Origin: JBOGNO01 sp050747245
Lineage (GTDB): Bacteria > Acidobacteriota > Terriglobia > Acidiferrales > UBA7541
NCBI GenBank assembly: GCA_050747245.1
Contig: JBOGNO010000001.1
Coordinates: 372,001-436,000, forward strand
Direction: 5' to 3'
DNA length: 64,000 nt
Part shown: one piece after another, positions 38,064-47,118 of the stretch
Layout: each line of letters starts with the position of its first letter
Numbering within the stretch: position 1 is the first letter of the stretch
Notes under the pieces: generated by a model
Told to the model about the DNA's origin: nothing
Databases searched by the model: none
What the model saw: only the letters and a program-made list of their open reading frames with translations
Position numbers and translations under genes: made by a program

Positions 38064-38534
38064 ATGAAATTTTCGAATAAGCTTATGCTCGCACTGCTGG
38101 TCATCGGACTCGCAGGAGTTTCCGCCGTTCAGGCGCAGGAGAAGCGCATCCAGCGTTCGGATCTTCCTCCCGCCGTTGAAAAAACTGTGGCGGAGCAATC
38201 CAAGGACGCCACCATCCGCGGCTTTTCTACGGAAATTGAGAACGGCAAGCGTCTCTACGAAGCCGAGCTCACCGTAAATGGCCACGGAAAAGACATCTCC
38301 ATGACCGAGGACGGCAACATCGTCGAAGTCGAAGAGCAGGTTTCCATGGACTCGCTTTCTCCCGAAGTCAAAGCCGGCTTGACCAAGGCTGCTGACTCCG
38401 GCACCATCTCCAAAATCGAATCCATCACCAAGGGCGGCAAGCTGGTCGCCTATGAAGCGGTGGTCAAGCACGGCGAAAAGCGCTCCGAGGTTCAGGTCGG
38501 CCCCGACGGCAATAAACTCGACCACGAAGAATAG
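38064..38534 (+). CDS. Exported PepSY-like domain protein
   Basis: 156 residues with signal peptide (LALLVIGLAGVSAVQAQ). Two similar PepSY-like units follow: LPPAVEKTVAEQSKDATIRG with YEAELTVNGHGKDISMTEDG, then LSPEVKAGLTKAADSGTISK with YEAVVKHGEKRSEVQVGPDG. Such domains inhibit proteases or bind small ligands in the periplasm. It has its own RBS (AAGGAGAGG) and no close partner. The 38535-38999 stretch after it holds no supported gene. Confidence 0.8.
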   Translation: MKFSNKLMLALLVIGLAGVSAVQAQEKRIQRSDLPPAVEKTVAEQSKDATIRGFSTEIENGKRLYEAELTVNGHGKDISMTEDGNIVEVEEQVSMDSLSPEVKAGLTKAADSGTISKIESITKGGKLVAYEAVVKHGEKRSEVQVGPDGNKLDHEE

Positions 38535-38999
38535 CGCGGCTCGCCCTGCAGTTCCCGGTCCCGTGTTCTTGGATGTGATCAATTTCCAGGGGTCGGTGAC
38601 TCTACTCCCGACCTCCGCAATTTTCTGGCGCTTTCGTGTGTGCCGGTCTTGGCGGATTCGCCGCGCGAATCGGCGGCGCCGGGCCATTAAAATGAAAGGG
38701 AGACCTTCAACGACATAGGTTCTTCATTCGTGCACCCGATGTCGATGTCATATGGTTTCTGGAATGTTTAATGCGCGAAGGTTGCATCTGAAAATCCAAC
38801 AGGTTACAGCCGCTAGTTTGCCAGGAGTCTTGGCACACCAAGTATAGCGCGGCTACCAAAGCCTACAACTTTTGTGCTTAGGACACTTCCGAGGATTCAG
38901 ATACAATTCCGTCACCAAAGGAAAATTTGGCTCGACGGGGGCTGGCCACACTTCGCGTTTGAGACGTCAATTTCCGCAGCTTACTATAAAGGAGGGGCC

Positions 39000-40052
39000 A
39001 TGAAGGTTTCAGGTTTGGCTCGGTTTGCAGTTTGTCTGTTCTCTTTTTTGCTCGGCGTTCTCACCGTAGCAAGTCCGCCGATGGGCGGTTACCACTTGCT
39101 TAAGAAAATTCCTCTCAGCGCAGCCCCAGGTGGCGGGGAATATTTCGACTACATTACGGTGGATGCGCCTGCGCGCCGAGTGTACGTCTCGCACGGCACC
39201 GAAGTTAAGGTGGTAGACGCGGATAGCGGTGCCGTGGTGGGCGCCATTTCTGGCTTGAAACGGTGCCACGGGATTGCCCTAGTTACGGAGCTGGGGAAAG
39301 GATTTATCACTGACGGTGATGCCGGCAAGGTGGTCATTTTCGATATTGCCAGCTTGAAGGTCACGGGCGAGGTCATGACCGAGAAGGACGCAGACTCGAT
39401 CATTTACGATTCGGCGTCGAAGCGAATCTTTTCCTTCAACGGTGACCCGCACGACGGGACAGTAATTGATCCGGCGAACGGAACCGTGGTGAAGACGCTC
39501 CCCATGGGCGGCGGTCCGGAGTTCGCCGTCGCCGATGGCAAGGGCATGGTCTATAACAACAATGAGGACACGAGTGAAGTGGTGGCGATCGATTCCCGCG
39601 CGCTCACGATCAAGGCGCGGTGGCCGGTGGCACCGGCGGGAGCACCCACAGCGATCGCGATGGATCAGCAGCACCGGCGGCTGTTCAGCTCGGGCCGCAA
39701 CCCCCAGAAGCTCGTGGTGATGGATGCAGACAACGGAAAAGTCATTCAGTCGTTCCCCATCAGCGCCGGAGCGGACGCGAACGTCTATGAGCCGGAGACG
39801 GGTATGCTATTCGTCTCGACTCGCGAGGGCATGATCCGCATATTCCACGAAGACTCACCGGATCAGTTCAGTGTGGTCGAGTCCGTCAAAACCGAGTTTG
39901 GGGCCAAAACCATGGGGCTCGATACAAAAACGCACAATCTCTTCCTGTCCACAGTGGATTTTGCTCCGGCTCCCGCGCCCACGGCAGAGCGGCCCAATCC
40001 ACGACGGACACCGATTCCCGGGACATTTCGCCTGCTGGTTTACGGGCGCTAA
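39000..40052 (+). CDS. Exported YncE-like beta-propeller protein
   Basis: About 350 residues. Signal peptide (FAVCLFSFLLGVLTVAS), then repeated propeller blades with the pattern R.+YVSHG.EV.VVD..SG.VVG: VYVSHGTEVKVVDADSGAVV, GKVVIFDIASLKVTGEV, EVVAIDSRALTIKARWP and KLVVMDADNGKVIQSFP. It resembles the YncE/YVTN family of seven-bladed propellers that mostly bind partners at the surface. AAAGGAGG lies before ATG 39000. It is convergent with the TPR-CHAT gene. Function unknown. Confidence 0.82.
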   Translation: MKVSGLARFAVCLFSFLLGVLTVASPPMGGYHLLKKIPLSAAPGGGEYFDYITVDAPARRVYVSHGTEVKVVDADSGAVVGAISGLKRCHGIALVTELGKGFITDGDAGKVVIFDIASLKVTGEVMTEKDADSIIYDSASKRIFSFNGDPHDGTVIDPANGTVVKTLPMGGGPEFAVADGKGMVYNNNEDTSEVVAIDSRALTIKARWPVAPAGAPTAIAMDQQHRRLFSSGRNPQKLVVMDADNGKVIQSFPISAGADANVYEPETGMLFVSTREGMIRIFHEDSPDQFSVVESVKTEFGAKTMGLDTKTHNLFLSTVDFAPAPAPTAERPNPRRTPIPGTFRLLVYGR

Positions 40053-40073
40053 TGGACCCTGCCAAGAATTGAA

Positions 40074-40104
40074 TTGTAAGGGCAGTTCGCGTATCGCCCT
40101 ACAA
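40074..40104. terminator. Hairpin between convergent genes
   Basis: TTGTAAGGGC and GCCCTACAA pair over 9 bp with one bulged A and a 12-nt loop, just after the propeller gene and before the convergent TPR-CHAT stop. There is no T run, so the call is tentative. The rest of 40053-40339 shows nothing else. Confidence 0.35.
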
Positions 40105-40339
40105 TGCAAGAATTGTGAAAGAAGGAAAATTTCCGAGGCGGAAGTTCGTTTTCCCCTCACTCGATAACAAATAAAAACTTGTTCGAGGTGAAGGGAACTG
40201 ACCTTGGACTGTGTGTGCCAATAGGCTCGCAAAGATCGCTTCCCTAATTTGCTGATTCCAAAGAGGCGAGTATTGAATCATACACCCTACTCAAAACCAC
40301 AGATTTCTGAAACAGTGTGCACGAGGACCTCGGCTAGTG

Positions 40340-43300
40340 TCAGCGACCCACCAGAACAAAGGCGCCCCAGTAATAGGGATCGTCGTGGCCATATCGCTGC
40401 TTCACTACGTCGCGTTCTTCGAGTTGCGCCTTGCGCAGCGCTTCTGGCTTGTCCACGCCGGAAAGCCAGTTTTTGTAGAAAAGTGTCATCAGTTCCTGGG
40501 TTTCTTTATCGGGCACGGACCACATGGTCATCATCACGGATTCCGCGCCGGCTTCCTGCAGCGCGCGCCGCAGGCCGAAAACGCCCTCTCCATTCTGTTG
40601 CTGCCCCAATCCGGTTTCGCACGCGCTCAGCACAACCAATTCCGTGCCCTGCAAGTCGAGCCCGCTTGTTTCGTAGGCTGTGAGAACTCCCGACTCCATG
40701 CCCTCCGGCGTCTGCTGACCTTCGAAAAAGCGCTCAGCGCCTGCAAAAAGCAGTCCCGAACGGAGCATCGGATCGTCGGAGACGGGGGGCGACTTTTCCT
40801 GTGAGGAGTCGGAACGAACCGACGCAAGAGAGCGATCGAGCAAAAAAAAGCCATGCGTTGCAATGTGCAGCAGGCGGGGATGCCGAACCTGTTTGACCTC
40901 TTCTTCTAGCGCGCGGTCGCCCGTCAGCGGCGGGCCAACTTGCCAGTGCTGCCCGTCGAGCAAGTGAAAGATGGCTTGCACCTCTGCTCCCGTTCCGGGA
41001 AGCGGAGGAACTCTCTTCTGTCCGGCGAGGATTGGTTGCGCGTCGTCGAGCGAGAGAGTCAGTCCGCGCATGATGGGTTCGCTAGTCACATTCGCTGCGA
41101 CGAGGACGTTCGAGTTCTGACTGGGCTGCAAGTTATTGAGAACGACTTGCTGGTCGGCGACGCTCAGATCGAACTTGGGATTGCCGATGAGCATTGCTGT
41201 ATTTGAGGGCGAATGTACGGGAGCGCGCAGAATGTCTTTGGTGCTGTTAAGAATCCGCAGTTCGTATTTCTCCATCAGCAATTGGTCGTTATCGGCTGGG
41301 ATAATTCCCGGAGCGACTTGGTTCAGCACTCCGTCGGGCGAAAAATAAATGCGTTTCACGTCCGCGAGGGCTGGTTCGAGCGGCTTCCAGAACGTTTCGT
41401 AGAAGCCGGGCTTATCCGCCAGTTCCGCATTCCTTTCGAGGCCCGCTCGTTTGCGATAGTCGTTCATCGGCGCTTTTTCGATATCCGCGGCGTCGCCAAG
41501 ATTCACGAGTGCGGGCATTTTGCTTTGCGGCGTTACAATCAATGCGATGTAGTAGGTCTTGCCCGTCCATCTCTTGCCGTCATTGAATTTGAAGCGAACA
41601 ATCTCGACCGCGGCCTCTTCGGGCTTGAGCGATTTCTGGACGTCCTGCCAGGTCACGCGCTGGAGTTTCTTGCTCTCAGCCATGGCTGAAGAGCGCGCGA
41701 CGAGTTGCTTTTCCAGGTCATTCGATTCCTGTTCCAACTGTTCGACCCTCCTGCGCCATTCTTCGCGATCCGTCGGTTGCGATGTCAGGAGTGTCGCAAG
41801 TTGCGCCTTCTTGGCTGTGAGTTTGTCGAGCAGGGTGAGTGATTCCTTCTCTCCGCTGGCCACAATCCGAGCGCGCAGCGCAGAGACGCTCGAAGCGATG
41901 AAGCCCTTTTGCCACAGTACAGTGTCATACATTCTTCCGAGGACCTCAGGATGCTGTTGGTTGTTCGCGAAGCAAAAGCTGTAGTAGACGGGAAATGTAA
42001 GTTGGACCGTGGCCAGGAAGGACAGCCGGTCTTTCTCGCTCATGTAACTGAAATAATATTCAAATTGCTTTGACAAGTTGTCAAGACCGCGGTCGAAAAG
42101 CGGGGAAGCAGCTGGAAACCTATCCTGGGCGTAAAACAGGAGGGCCAGATTGTTCAGCGATGTGGCCACTAGAGGATGGTCCGGCCCGAGGACCTTCTCC
42201 CGGATCGCGAGCGAGCGCCAAAAGAGTGGCTCGGCATCCGCATACTTGCCTTGGTCCTCATACACATTCGCAAGGTTGTTCAGATCTGTGGCCACGCTGG
42301 GATGGTCCGGCCCGAGGACCTTTTCGAATATCGCGAGCGAGCGCTTATAGAGTGGCTCAGCATCCGCATACTTGCCCTGCCTCTCATACAACTCCGCAAG
42401 GTTGTTCAGGGATTGAGCGACGTCCGGATGCTCGGGCCCTAGGGCCTTCTCCCGGATCGCGAGCGCCCGCTTGTAGAATGGTTCTGCATCCGCATACTTA
42501 CCTTGTTCCTGATACAAGAGTGCAAGGTTGTTCAGATCCGTGGCTACGCCGGGATGATCCGCGCCGAGAGCCTTTTCATCAATCGCCAGGGTACGCCGGT
42601 AGAGCAGCTCAGCTTCCGCGTACTTGCCCTGGTCGTCGTACAGCGCCGCAAGGTTGTTCAGCTCCACGGCCACGTCGGGATGGTCCGACCCGAGGACTTT
42701 CTCAAAGATCGCGAGCGAACGCCGATAGAGGGGTTCGGCATCCGCGTACTTGCCTTGCTTCCTATATAACTCCGCAAGGTTGCTGAGGTCCACGGCCACC
42801 TCGGGGTGGTCCGCACCCAAAGCCTTTTCGTCAATGGCTACGGCCCGCTTGTAGAGAGGCTCGGCATCCGCATACCTGCCTTGATCGACGTACAAGTTTG
42901 CTAGGTTGTTGAGGTCCGTCGCCACGTTTCGATTGTCAGGACCCAAAGCCTTCTCGTGAATTGCCAGCGCCCGCTTGTAGAGCGGCTCGGCCTGCCCATA
43001 CTTGGCCTCGTCGTCATAAACTTGAGCCAGGTCACCCAGTGGATCGGCCACATCCGGGTGCTCGGGCCCGAGAGCCTTTTCCCTGATGGCTAGGGCACGC
43101 TCGAGAAATGACTCCGCCTCTGGAAAATGCCCTTGATTGATGGAGAGCTCACCAAGGTCCTTCAGCGTTTCGGCCACATCCGGGTGGTCTGGCCCGAGTG
43201 CTTTTTCCTGAATAGCTCGGGCGCGCTTCAGCAATGGCTCGGCCTCCGCGTACCTGGCCTCCTGTAGGTAATCCTCGGCGAGGGCCGTCAGCGACTGAGC

Positions 43301-43894
43301 CACATCCGGGTGCTCGGGGCCGAGAGCCTTTTCCCTGATGGCTAGGGCGCGCTTCAGCAATGGCTCGGCCTCCTGGAAGTCACCGCTGACGTACGCCACG
43401 TCGGCTAGATCCTCTAGGGACATGGCTACATCTGGGTGCTCAAGCCCCAAGACTTTCTCTCGAATGGCCAAGGCACGTTTGAGAAGTGGCTCTGCCTCTG
43501 GGATGCGGCCTTGACCTGTGTAGAGCGCGCCAAGGTCGTCCAGCGTCTCAGCCACAGCTGGGTGTTCCGGCCCGAGGACCTTTTCGCGGATGGCCAGGCT
43601 ACGCTTGTAGAACGTCTCAGCCTTCGCATACTCGCCCTGCTTACGGAACACCTCGGCCAATTTGTTCAGCGATCCGGCAATGCGCGTGTCTTCTGGGCCG
43701 AACGTGGATTCGGCCACGCGAAGCGCTTCCTCGGCCACCGGAATCGCCTCGGTATACTTGCCTTCCTTATAGAGTTCGCTTACGCGGTCATATAGCTCAT
43801 TCCATTTGTCCCCCTGCGCAACGAGAGGAAGTTGCCAGGTGCTCGCGAACAGGAGGGCAAGCACTGACATGGCGGCAGCTCGGCGAAAAACCAC
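40340..43894 (-). CDS. Exported TPR-CHAT protein (caspase-like protease fold)
   Basis: 1184 residues. A signal-like N-terminus (MSVLALLFASTWQLPLVAQ) is followed by 13 nearly identical 42-residue TPR units of the kinesin-light-chain type (AEPLYKRALAIHEKALGPD pattern) to about residue 590. A helical linker with coiled-coil character comes next, then a C-terminal CHAT domain. The catalytic dyad is visible: His in LLHIATHGFF (~1014) and Cys in VLSACETGLG (~1092). CHAT proteases cleave partner proteins after a signal. No partner with an obvious role lies nearby. The GTG at 43894 is the start; an ATG 24 bp downstream is possible. Confidence 0.88.
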   Translation of the reverse strand: MVFRRAAAMSVLALLFASTWQLPLVAQGDKWNELYDRVSELYKEGKYTEAIPVAEEALRVAESTFGPEDTRIAGSLNKLAEVFRKQGEYAKAETFYKRSLAIREKVLGPEHPAVAETLDDLGALYTGQGRIPEAEPLLKRALAIREKVLGLEHPDVAMSLEDLADVAYVSGDFQEAEPLLKRALAIREKALGPEHPDVAQSLTALAEDYLQEARYAEAEPLLKRARAIQEKALGPDHPDVAETLKDLGELSINQGHFPEAESFLERALAIREKALGPEHPDVADPLGDLAQVYDDEAKYGQAEPLYKRALAIHEKALGPDNRNVATDLNNLANLYVDQGRYADAEPLYKRAVAIDEKALGADHPEVAVDLSNLAELYRKQGKYADAEPLYRRSLAIFEKVLGSDHPDVAVELNNLAALYDDQGKYAEAELLYRRTLAIDEKALGADHPGVATDLNNLALLYQEQGKYADAEPFYKRALAIREKALGPEHPDVAQSLNNLAELYERQGKYADAEPLYKRSLAIFEKVLGPDHPSVATDLNNLANVYEDQGKYADAEPLFWRSLAIREKVLGPDHPLVATSLNNLALLFYAQDRFPAASPLFDRGLDNLSKQFEYYFSYMSEKDRLSFLATVQLTFPVYYSFCFANNQQHPEVLGRMYDTVLWQKGFIASSVSALRARIVASGEKESLTLLDKLTAKKAQLATLLTSQPTDREEWRRRVEQLEQESNDLEKQLVARSSAMAESKKLQRVTWQDVQKSLKPEEAAVEIVRFKFNDGKRWTGKTYYIALIVTPQSKMPALVNLGDAADIEKAPMNDYRKRAGLERNAELADKPGFYETFWKPLEPALADVKRIYFSPDGVLNQVAPGIIPADNDQLLMEKYELRILNSTKDILRAPVHSPSNTAMLIGNPKFDLSVADQQVVLNNLQPSQNSNVLVAANVTSEPIMRGLTLSLDDAQPILAGQKRVPPLPGTGAEVQAIFHLLDGQHWQVGPPLTGDRALEEEVKQVRHPRLLHIATHGFFLLDRSLASVRSDSSQEKSPPVSDDPMLRSGLLFAGAERFFEGQQTPEGMESGVLTAYETSGLDLQGTELVVLSACETGLGQQQNGEGVFGLRRALQEAGAESVMMTMWSVPDKETQELMTLFYKNWLSGVDKPEALRKAQLEERDVVKQRYGHDDPYYWGAFVLVGR
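42085..43720 (-). repeat. 126-bp tandem repeats encoding TPR units
   Basis: Thirteen in-frame units of about 126 bp encode the TPR array. Neighbouring units are similar enough at the DNA level (for instance the segments coding for EKALGPEHPDVA) to allow slippage or unequal crossing over. Copy number may vary between strains. Confidence 0.75.
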
Positions 43895-44423
43895 GATGGC
43901 GATCTTCCTGCTCGGCTAGAGACCACAGAATTTGCCGCGGAAGCAAGCGCGTCAAAATCTGAGGGGCGCCGGTTGATCTCACCCATCCTTCTCCGGGGCG
44001 CTCAGATTGTCAATTTGAGAATCTGGGAGTGTGCTAGAAGGATTCCCATTTGAGCCGACCGTTCAAAACCCCATGGTTTATGCGCGGTAGGCACTTGTCC
44101 GGTTACCGCGTTCTTCGTCAAAGCGGATTACTTCCGATTTGCCCGTCATCCTGGGGCAATGGGCCACTGTAACAGGCGTCGTATTTTATTAAACGTTCGG
44201 CAGTCTGATGACGTAGAAACCAATCTAGTCGCATCGAGTTGGATCTTGTTCTGTAGCGCTGCAATAGAAAAAAAGTTCTCCAAGGGGAAGTCAACATAGC
44301 CATCGGCGTATGAAGGGGAATGATCGTCGACAACTTTTCAAAAAGGGGTAAACTTCCTCGCGTGGTTCGTCCTCCCCACCCCGGGCTTCCACAGAACTCC
44401 AGGAGCACTGAGAGAATCCGCAA
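43895..44423. other. Intergenic stretch between divergent genes, with a dispersed motif
   Basis: No gene is supported. It should carry the promoters of the TPR-CHAT gene (minus) and the SDR gene (plus). CACTTGTCCGGTT at 44092-44104 is the reverse complement of a motif found at 52361 and, with changes, at 18948 and 16180. Confidence 0.5.
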
Positions 44424-45170
44424 ATGGCCACTGAAGCATTGACAGCCCTCATTACCGGGGGAACGAGCGGCATCGGCCGCGCGACAGCCAATAAACTTGC
44501 TCGCCTTGGCATCCATGTCTTAATCGTTGGCCGCAATCGGGAACGGGGAGAGAAGGCGGTGGCCGAGATCCGCGCATCAGGAGGAAAAGGAGATTTTATT
44601 GCCTCTGACCTCCGAGATGCGTCGAGCGCGCGCGAAGTGGCCAGAAGAGCGATCGAACTCAGTTCCGACCACGTCGTCGACATCCTGATCAACAATGCAG
44701 GGGTCTTTCCGTTCGGCCCGACGGACAAAACCACGGCAGAAGAGTTTGACCGAGTGTACTCGCTCAACGTAAAGACGCCGTATTTCCTCGTCGCAGAACT
44801 TGCTCCGCTGATGGCGAAGAGAGGAAAAGGAGCCATCGTCAATGTTTCGACGATGGTTGCCGACTATGGGGTGTCGGGCATGAGCCTCTACGGCTCGAGC
44901 AAGGCAGCGATTAATTTGTTGACCAAGTCATGGGCTGCTGAGTATGGCCCGAGCGGCGTTCGCGTCAATGCAGTGAGCCCCGGACCTACGCGTACGGAAG
45001 GCACAGAAGCCATGGGCGAGGGTCTCGAGCAACTTGCTGCGCAGGCGCCCGCGGGACGTCCGGCAACAGCGGACGAGATTGCCGAAGCGATTGTATTTTT
45101 GGCTACTGATCGTTCCAGTTTTATTCACGGGGCAAAACTCGCCGTCGATGGCGGGCGTACGGCCATTTGA
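44424..45170 (+). CDS. Short-chain dehydrogenase/reductase (SDR)
   Basis: 248 residues, classical SDR. Cofactor motif ALITGGTSGIGRATANKLA at the N-terminus, NNAG at ~93, and catalytic Ser and YxxxK in NVSTMVADYGVSGMSLYGSSK. The C-terminal part is VNAVSPGPTRTEG and FIHGAKLAVDGGRTA. The basic residue after the first strand (VGRNRERG) suggests NADP(H). Substrate unknown. The next gene begins 19 bp downstream, so the two form an operon. Confidence 0.9.
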   Translation: MATEALTALITGGTSGIGRATANKLARLGIHVLIVGRNRERGEKAVAEIRASGGKGDFIASDLRDASSAREVARRAIELSSDHVVDILINNAGVFPFGPTDKTTAEEFDRVYSLNVKTPYFLVAELAPLMAKRGKGAIVNVSTMVADYGVSGMSLYGSSKAAINLLTKSWAAEYGPSGVRVNAVSPGPTRTEGTEAMGEGLEQLAAQAPAGRPATADEIAEAIVFLATDRSSFIHGAKLAVDGGRTAI

Positions 45171-45189
45171 GATACGCGGAGGTGGAGTC

Positions 45190-46599
45190 ATGGCTGACGT
45201 GGAGCGCTATGAGATCCTTGTTATCGGAAGTGGCGAGTCCGGGAAGCATCTGACGTGGACCATGGCGCAGGCGGGCCATCGCACGGCCGTGGTGGAACGG
45301 AAGTATATCGGGGGATCGTGTCCGAACATTGCATGCTTGCCCAGCAAGAACGTGATTCGCAGCGCGAAAGCGAATTGGTTCGCTCGTCACGGCACGGAAT
45401 ATGGTGTTCAAAGTGGTCCGGTATCCACGGACATGAATGGCGTCCTGAATCGCAAGCGCAAGATGGTCGAGGGTGAAGTTCAGTTTCATCTCGATCGCTT
45501 CAAGGCGACCGGAGCGGAACTGATCATTGGAGAGGCCCGGTTCGTCGCTCCGAAAACCGTTGAGGTGATGCTTCACGACGAAGGCCGGCGGATGATTAGG
45601 GGGGATCGGGTGTTTCTCGATCTGGGATCGCGATCTACGATCCCCGATATCCCCGGCCTTGCCACTGCGAAACCCATGACTCACGTGGAAGTGCTCGATC
45701 TCGACCGTTTGCCGCAGCATGTGATCGTACTGGGTGGAGGCTACGTCGGGCTTGAACTCGCGCAAGCCCTGCGTCGCTTCGGTTCTGCGGTAACGGTGAT
45801 CGAGCGTGGCAGCCAAATCGCCGCCGCTGAAGATGATGACGTTGCGCGAGCCCTTCTGGAAAATTTCACGAGCGAAGGAATCGAAGTGCTACTCGACACT
45901 CAAGTCCGGGAAGTAGAGGGCCTAGCTGGTGAGGAGATCCGAATCGTCGCGGAACGCAGTCACGGAGAACAAACGATCCACGGAACCGATCTGCTGGTTG
46001 CTACCGGACGAACGCCGAATACGCAGGGGATCGGACTGGAAGCAGTAGGTATTGAACTTGACATGCGCGGCTACGTCAAGGTGAACGAGCGATTGGAGAC
46101 CACCGCTCAGGGCGTTTGGGCTACGGGCGATTGTGCAGGCAGCCCGCAGTTCACGCACGTCGCGTTCGATGATTTCCGAGTGGTCCGTGACAACCTGAAC
46201 GGAGGGAGCCGCAGCACGCGAGACCGGCTCATACCGTTCTGTATGTTCACCGATCCCGAACTTGCGCGGGTTGGCTTGAACGAATCCGAAGCGAAGAGAC
46301 GCGGAATCGGATATCGCCTGGCGAAGCTGCCCATGGCTGCGGTACTGCGAGCCGTCACTCTCGGCGAGAAGCGTGGCTTCGTCAAGATGCTGGTCGAGGC
46401 CGAAAGGGACCGCATCCTGGGGTTCACCGCGTTTGGCGCTGAAGCGAGCGAAATGATGGCTGCGGTTCAGACGGCCATGCTGGGAGGGTTGCCATACACG
46501 ATCCTGCGCGACGCAATCTTTACGCATCCCACTGCTGCGGAGGGCTTAGGCCCTTTACTGACAAGTGTCCCCGCAAAAGCCATGCAGCAGCCTGCCTAG
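45190..46599 (+). CDS. Mercuric-reductase-like FAD/NAD(P) disulfide oxidoreductase
   Basis: About 469 residues of the pyridine nucleotide-disulfide reductase class I family. FAD motif ILVIGSGESGKHLTW, redox-active CX4C in GGSCPNIACLPSKN, NAD(P) motif VIVLGGGYVGLELAQAL, second FAD motif GVWATGDCAGSPQFTH, and dimer-interface HPT..E in IFTHPTAAEGL. There is no N-terminal HMA domain and no C-terminal Cys pair, so mercury reduction is unlikely. Lipoamide dehydrogenase-like or other disulfide reduction is more probable. GGAGGTGGAG lies before ATG 45190. It follows the SDR gene. Confidence 0.88.
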   Translation: MADVERYEILVIGSGESGKHLTWTMAQAGHRTAVVERKYIGGSCPNIACLPSKNVIRSAKANWFARHGTEYGVQSGPVSTDMNGVLNRKRKMVEGEVQFHLDRFKATGAELIIGEARFVAPKTVEVMLHDEGRRMIRGDRVFLDLGSRSTIPDIPGLATAKPMTHVEVLDLDRLPQHVIVLGGGYVGLELAQALRRFGSAVTVIERGSQIAAAEDDDVARALLENFTSEGIEVLLDTQVREVEGLAGEEIRIVAERSHGEQTIHGTDLLVATGRTPNTQGIGLEAVGIELDMRGYVKVNERLETTAQGVWATGDCAGSPQFTHVAFDDFRVVRDNLNGGSRSTRDRLIPFCMFTDPELARVGLNESEAKRRGIGYRLAKLPMAAVLRAVTLGEKRGFVKMLVEAERDRILGFTAFGAEASEMMAAVQTAMLGGLPYTILRDAIFTHPTAAEGLGPLLTSVPAKAMQQPA

Positions 46600-47118
46600 C
46601 CCCTTCCGGCGTGGAGCTTTTGGCCGCATGTTCGAGCTAGAGAAAACCTCGCCATCAAGAATTGGGACGGGCTTGGCCGTCAGAAGGCCCGCTTTTCACT
46701 CGCCCCAACTCAGGGTATTCTGTGCGTTCGCCCTCGCTATCGATTGTTAGCGTAATGTTGGCGACCCTTCCGTAAGAAGCGTTAGGGAAGGTTTGCCCGT
46801 GACTCGGGCGCAATTCCATAAGGCTCCGGAAAAGCGGCTGTGGCGGCGTCACTTCGACGAGTAGCCGACTAACCGGGCATTTGAAGTTGGATTCGGGGGC
46901 CTAAGTTTCACTTGGCTTTGCGAGGATCCGATGGGCCCCAAATTAAGTCCACTGCATGCTGATACTTGCTGCATCCAATTAACCGCAAGGCATTTTCGTA
47001 ATCGCCGCCAAAGCACAAAAACGCACCAGGAAAGGCGACAGCGGTCTGCGACTGACGGACGAAAAACGTAGACCCAAACCGTAGCGACCTGACTTGTCCC
47101 AAGCTCCGCGCACGGAGA
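46600..47118. other. Intergenic stretch between convergent genes
   Basis: No gene is clearly supported. A 74-codon minus-strand frame (46908-47132, TTG or GTG start) overlaps the end of the downstream glycosyltransferase gene by a few bases, but it shows no family resemblance. Confidence 0.45.

Noticed and set aside
40340..43894. CRISPR-linked (type III-E) TPR-CHAT protease
   Set aside because: No Cas genes or CRISPR repeats are in the window, and the protein has a signal peptide and kinesin-light-chain-type TPRs, unlike Craspase.
45034..45189. N-terminal extension of the disulfide reductase
   Set aside because: It overlaps the SDR gene; the FAD motif begins directly after ATG 45190, which has a strong RBS.
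45190..46599. merA, true mercuric reductase
   Set aside because: No HMA domain, no C-terminal Cys pair and no merR/merT/merP neighbours.
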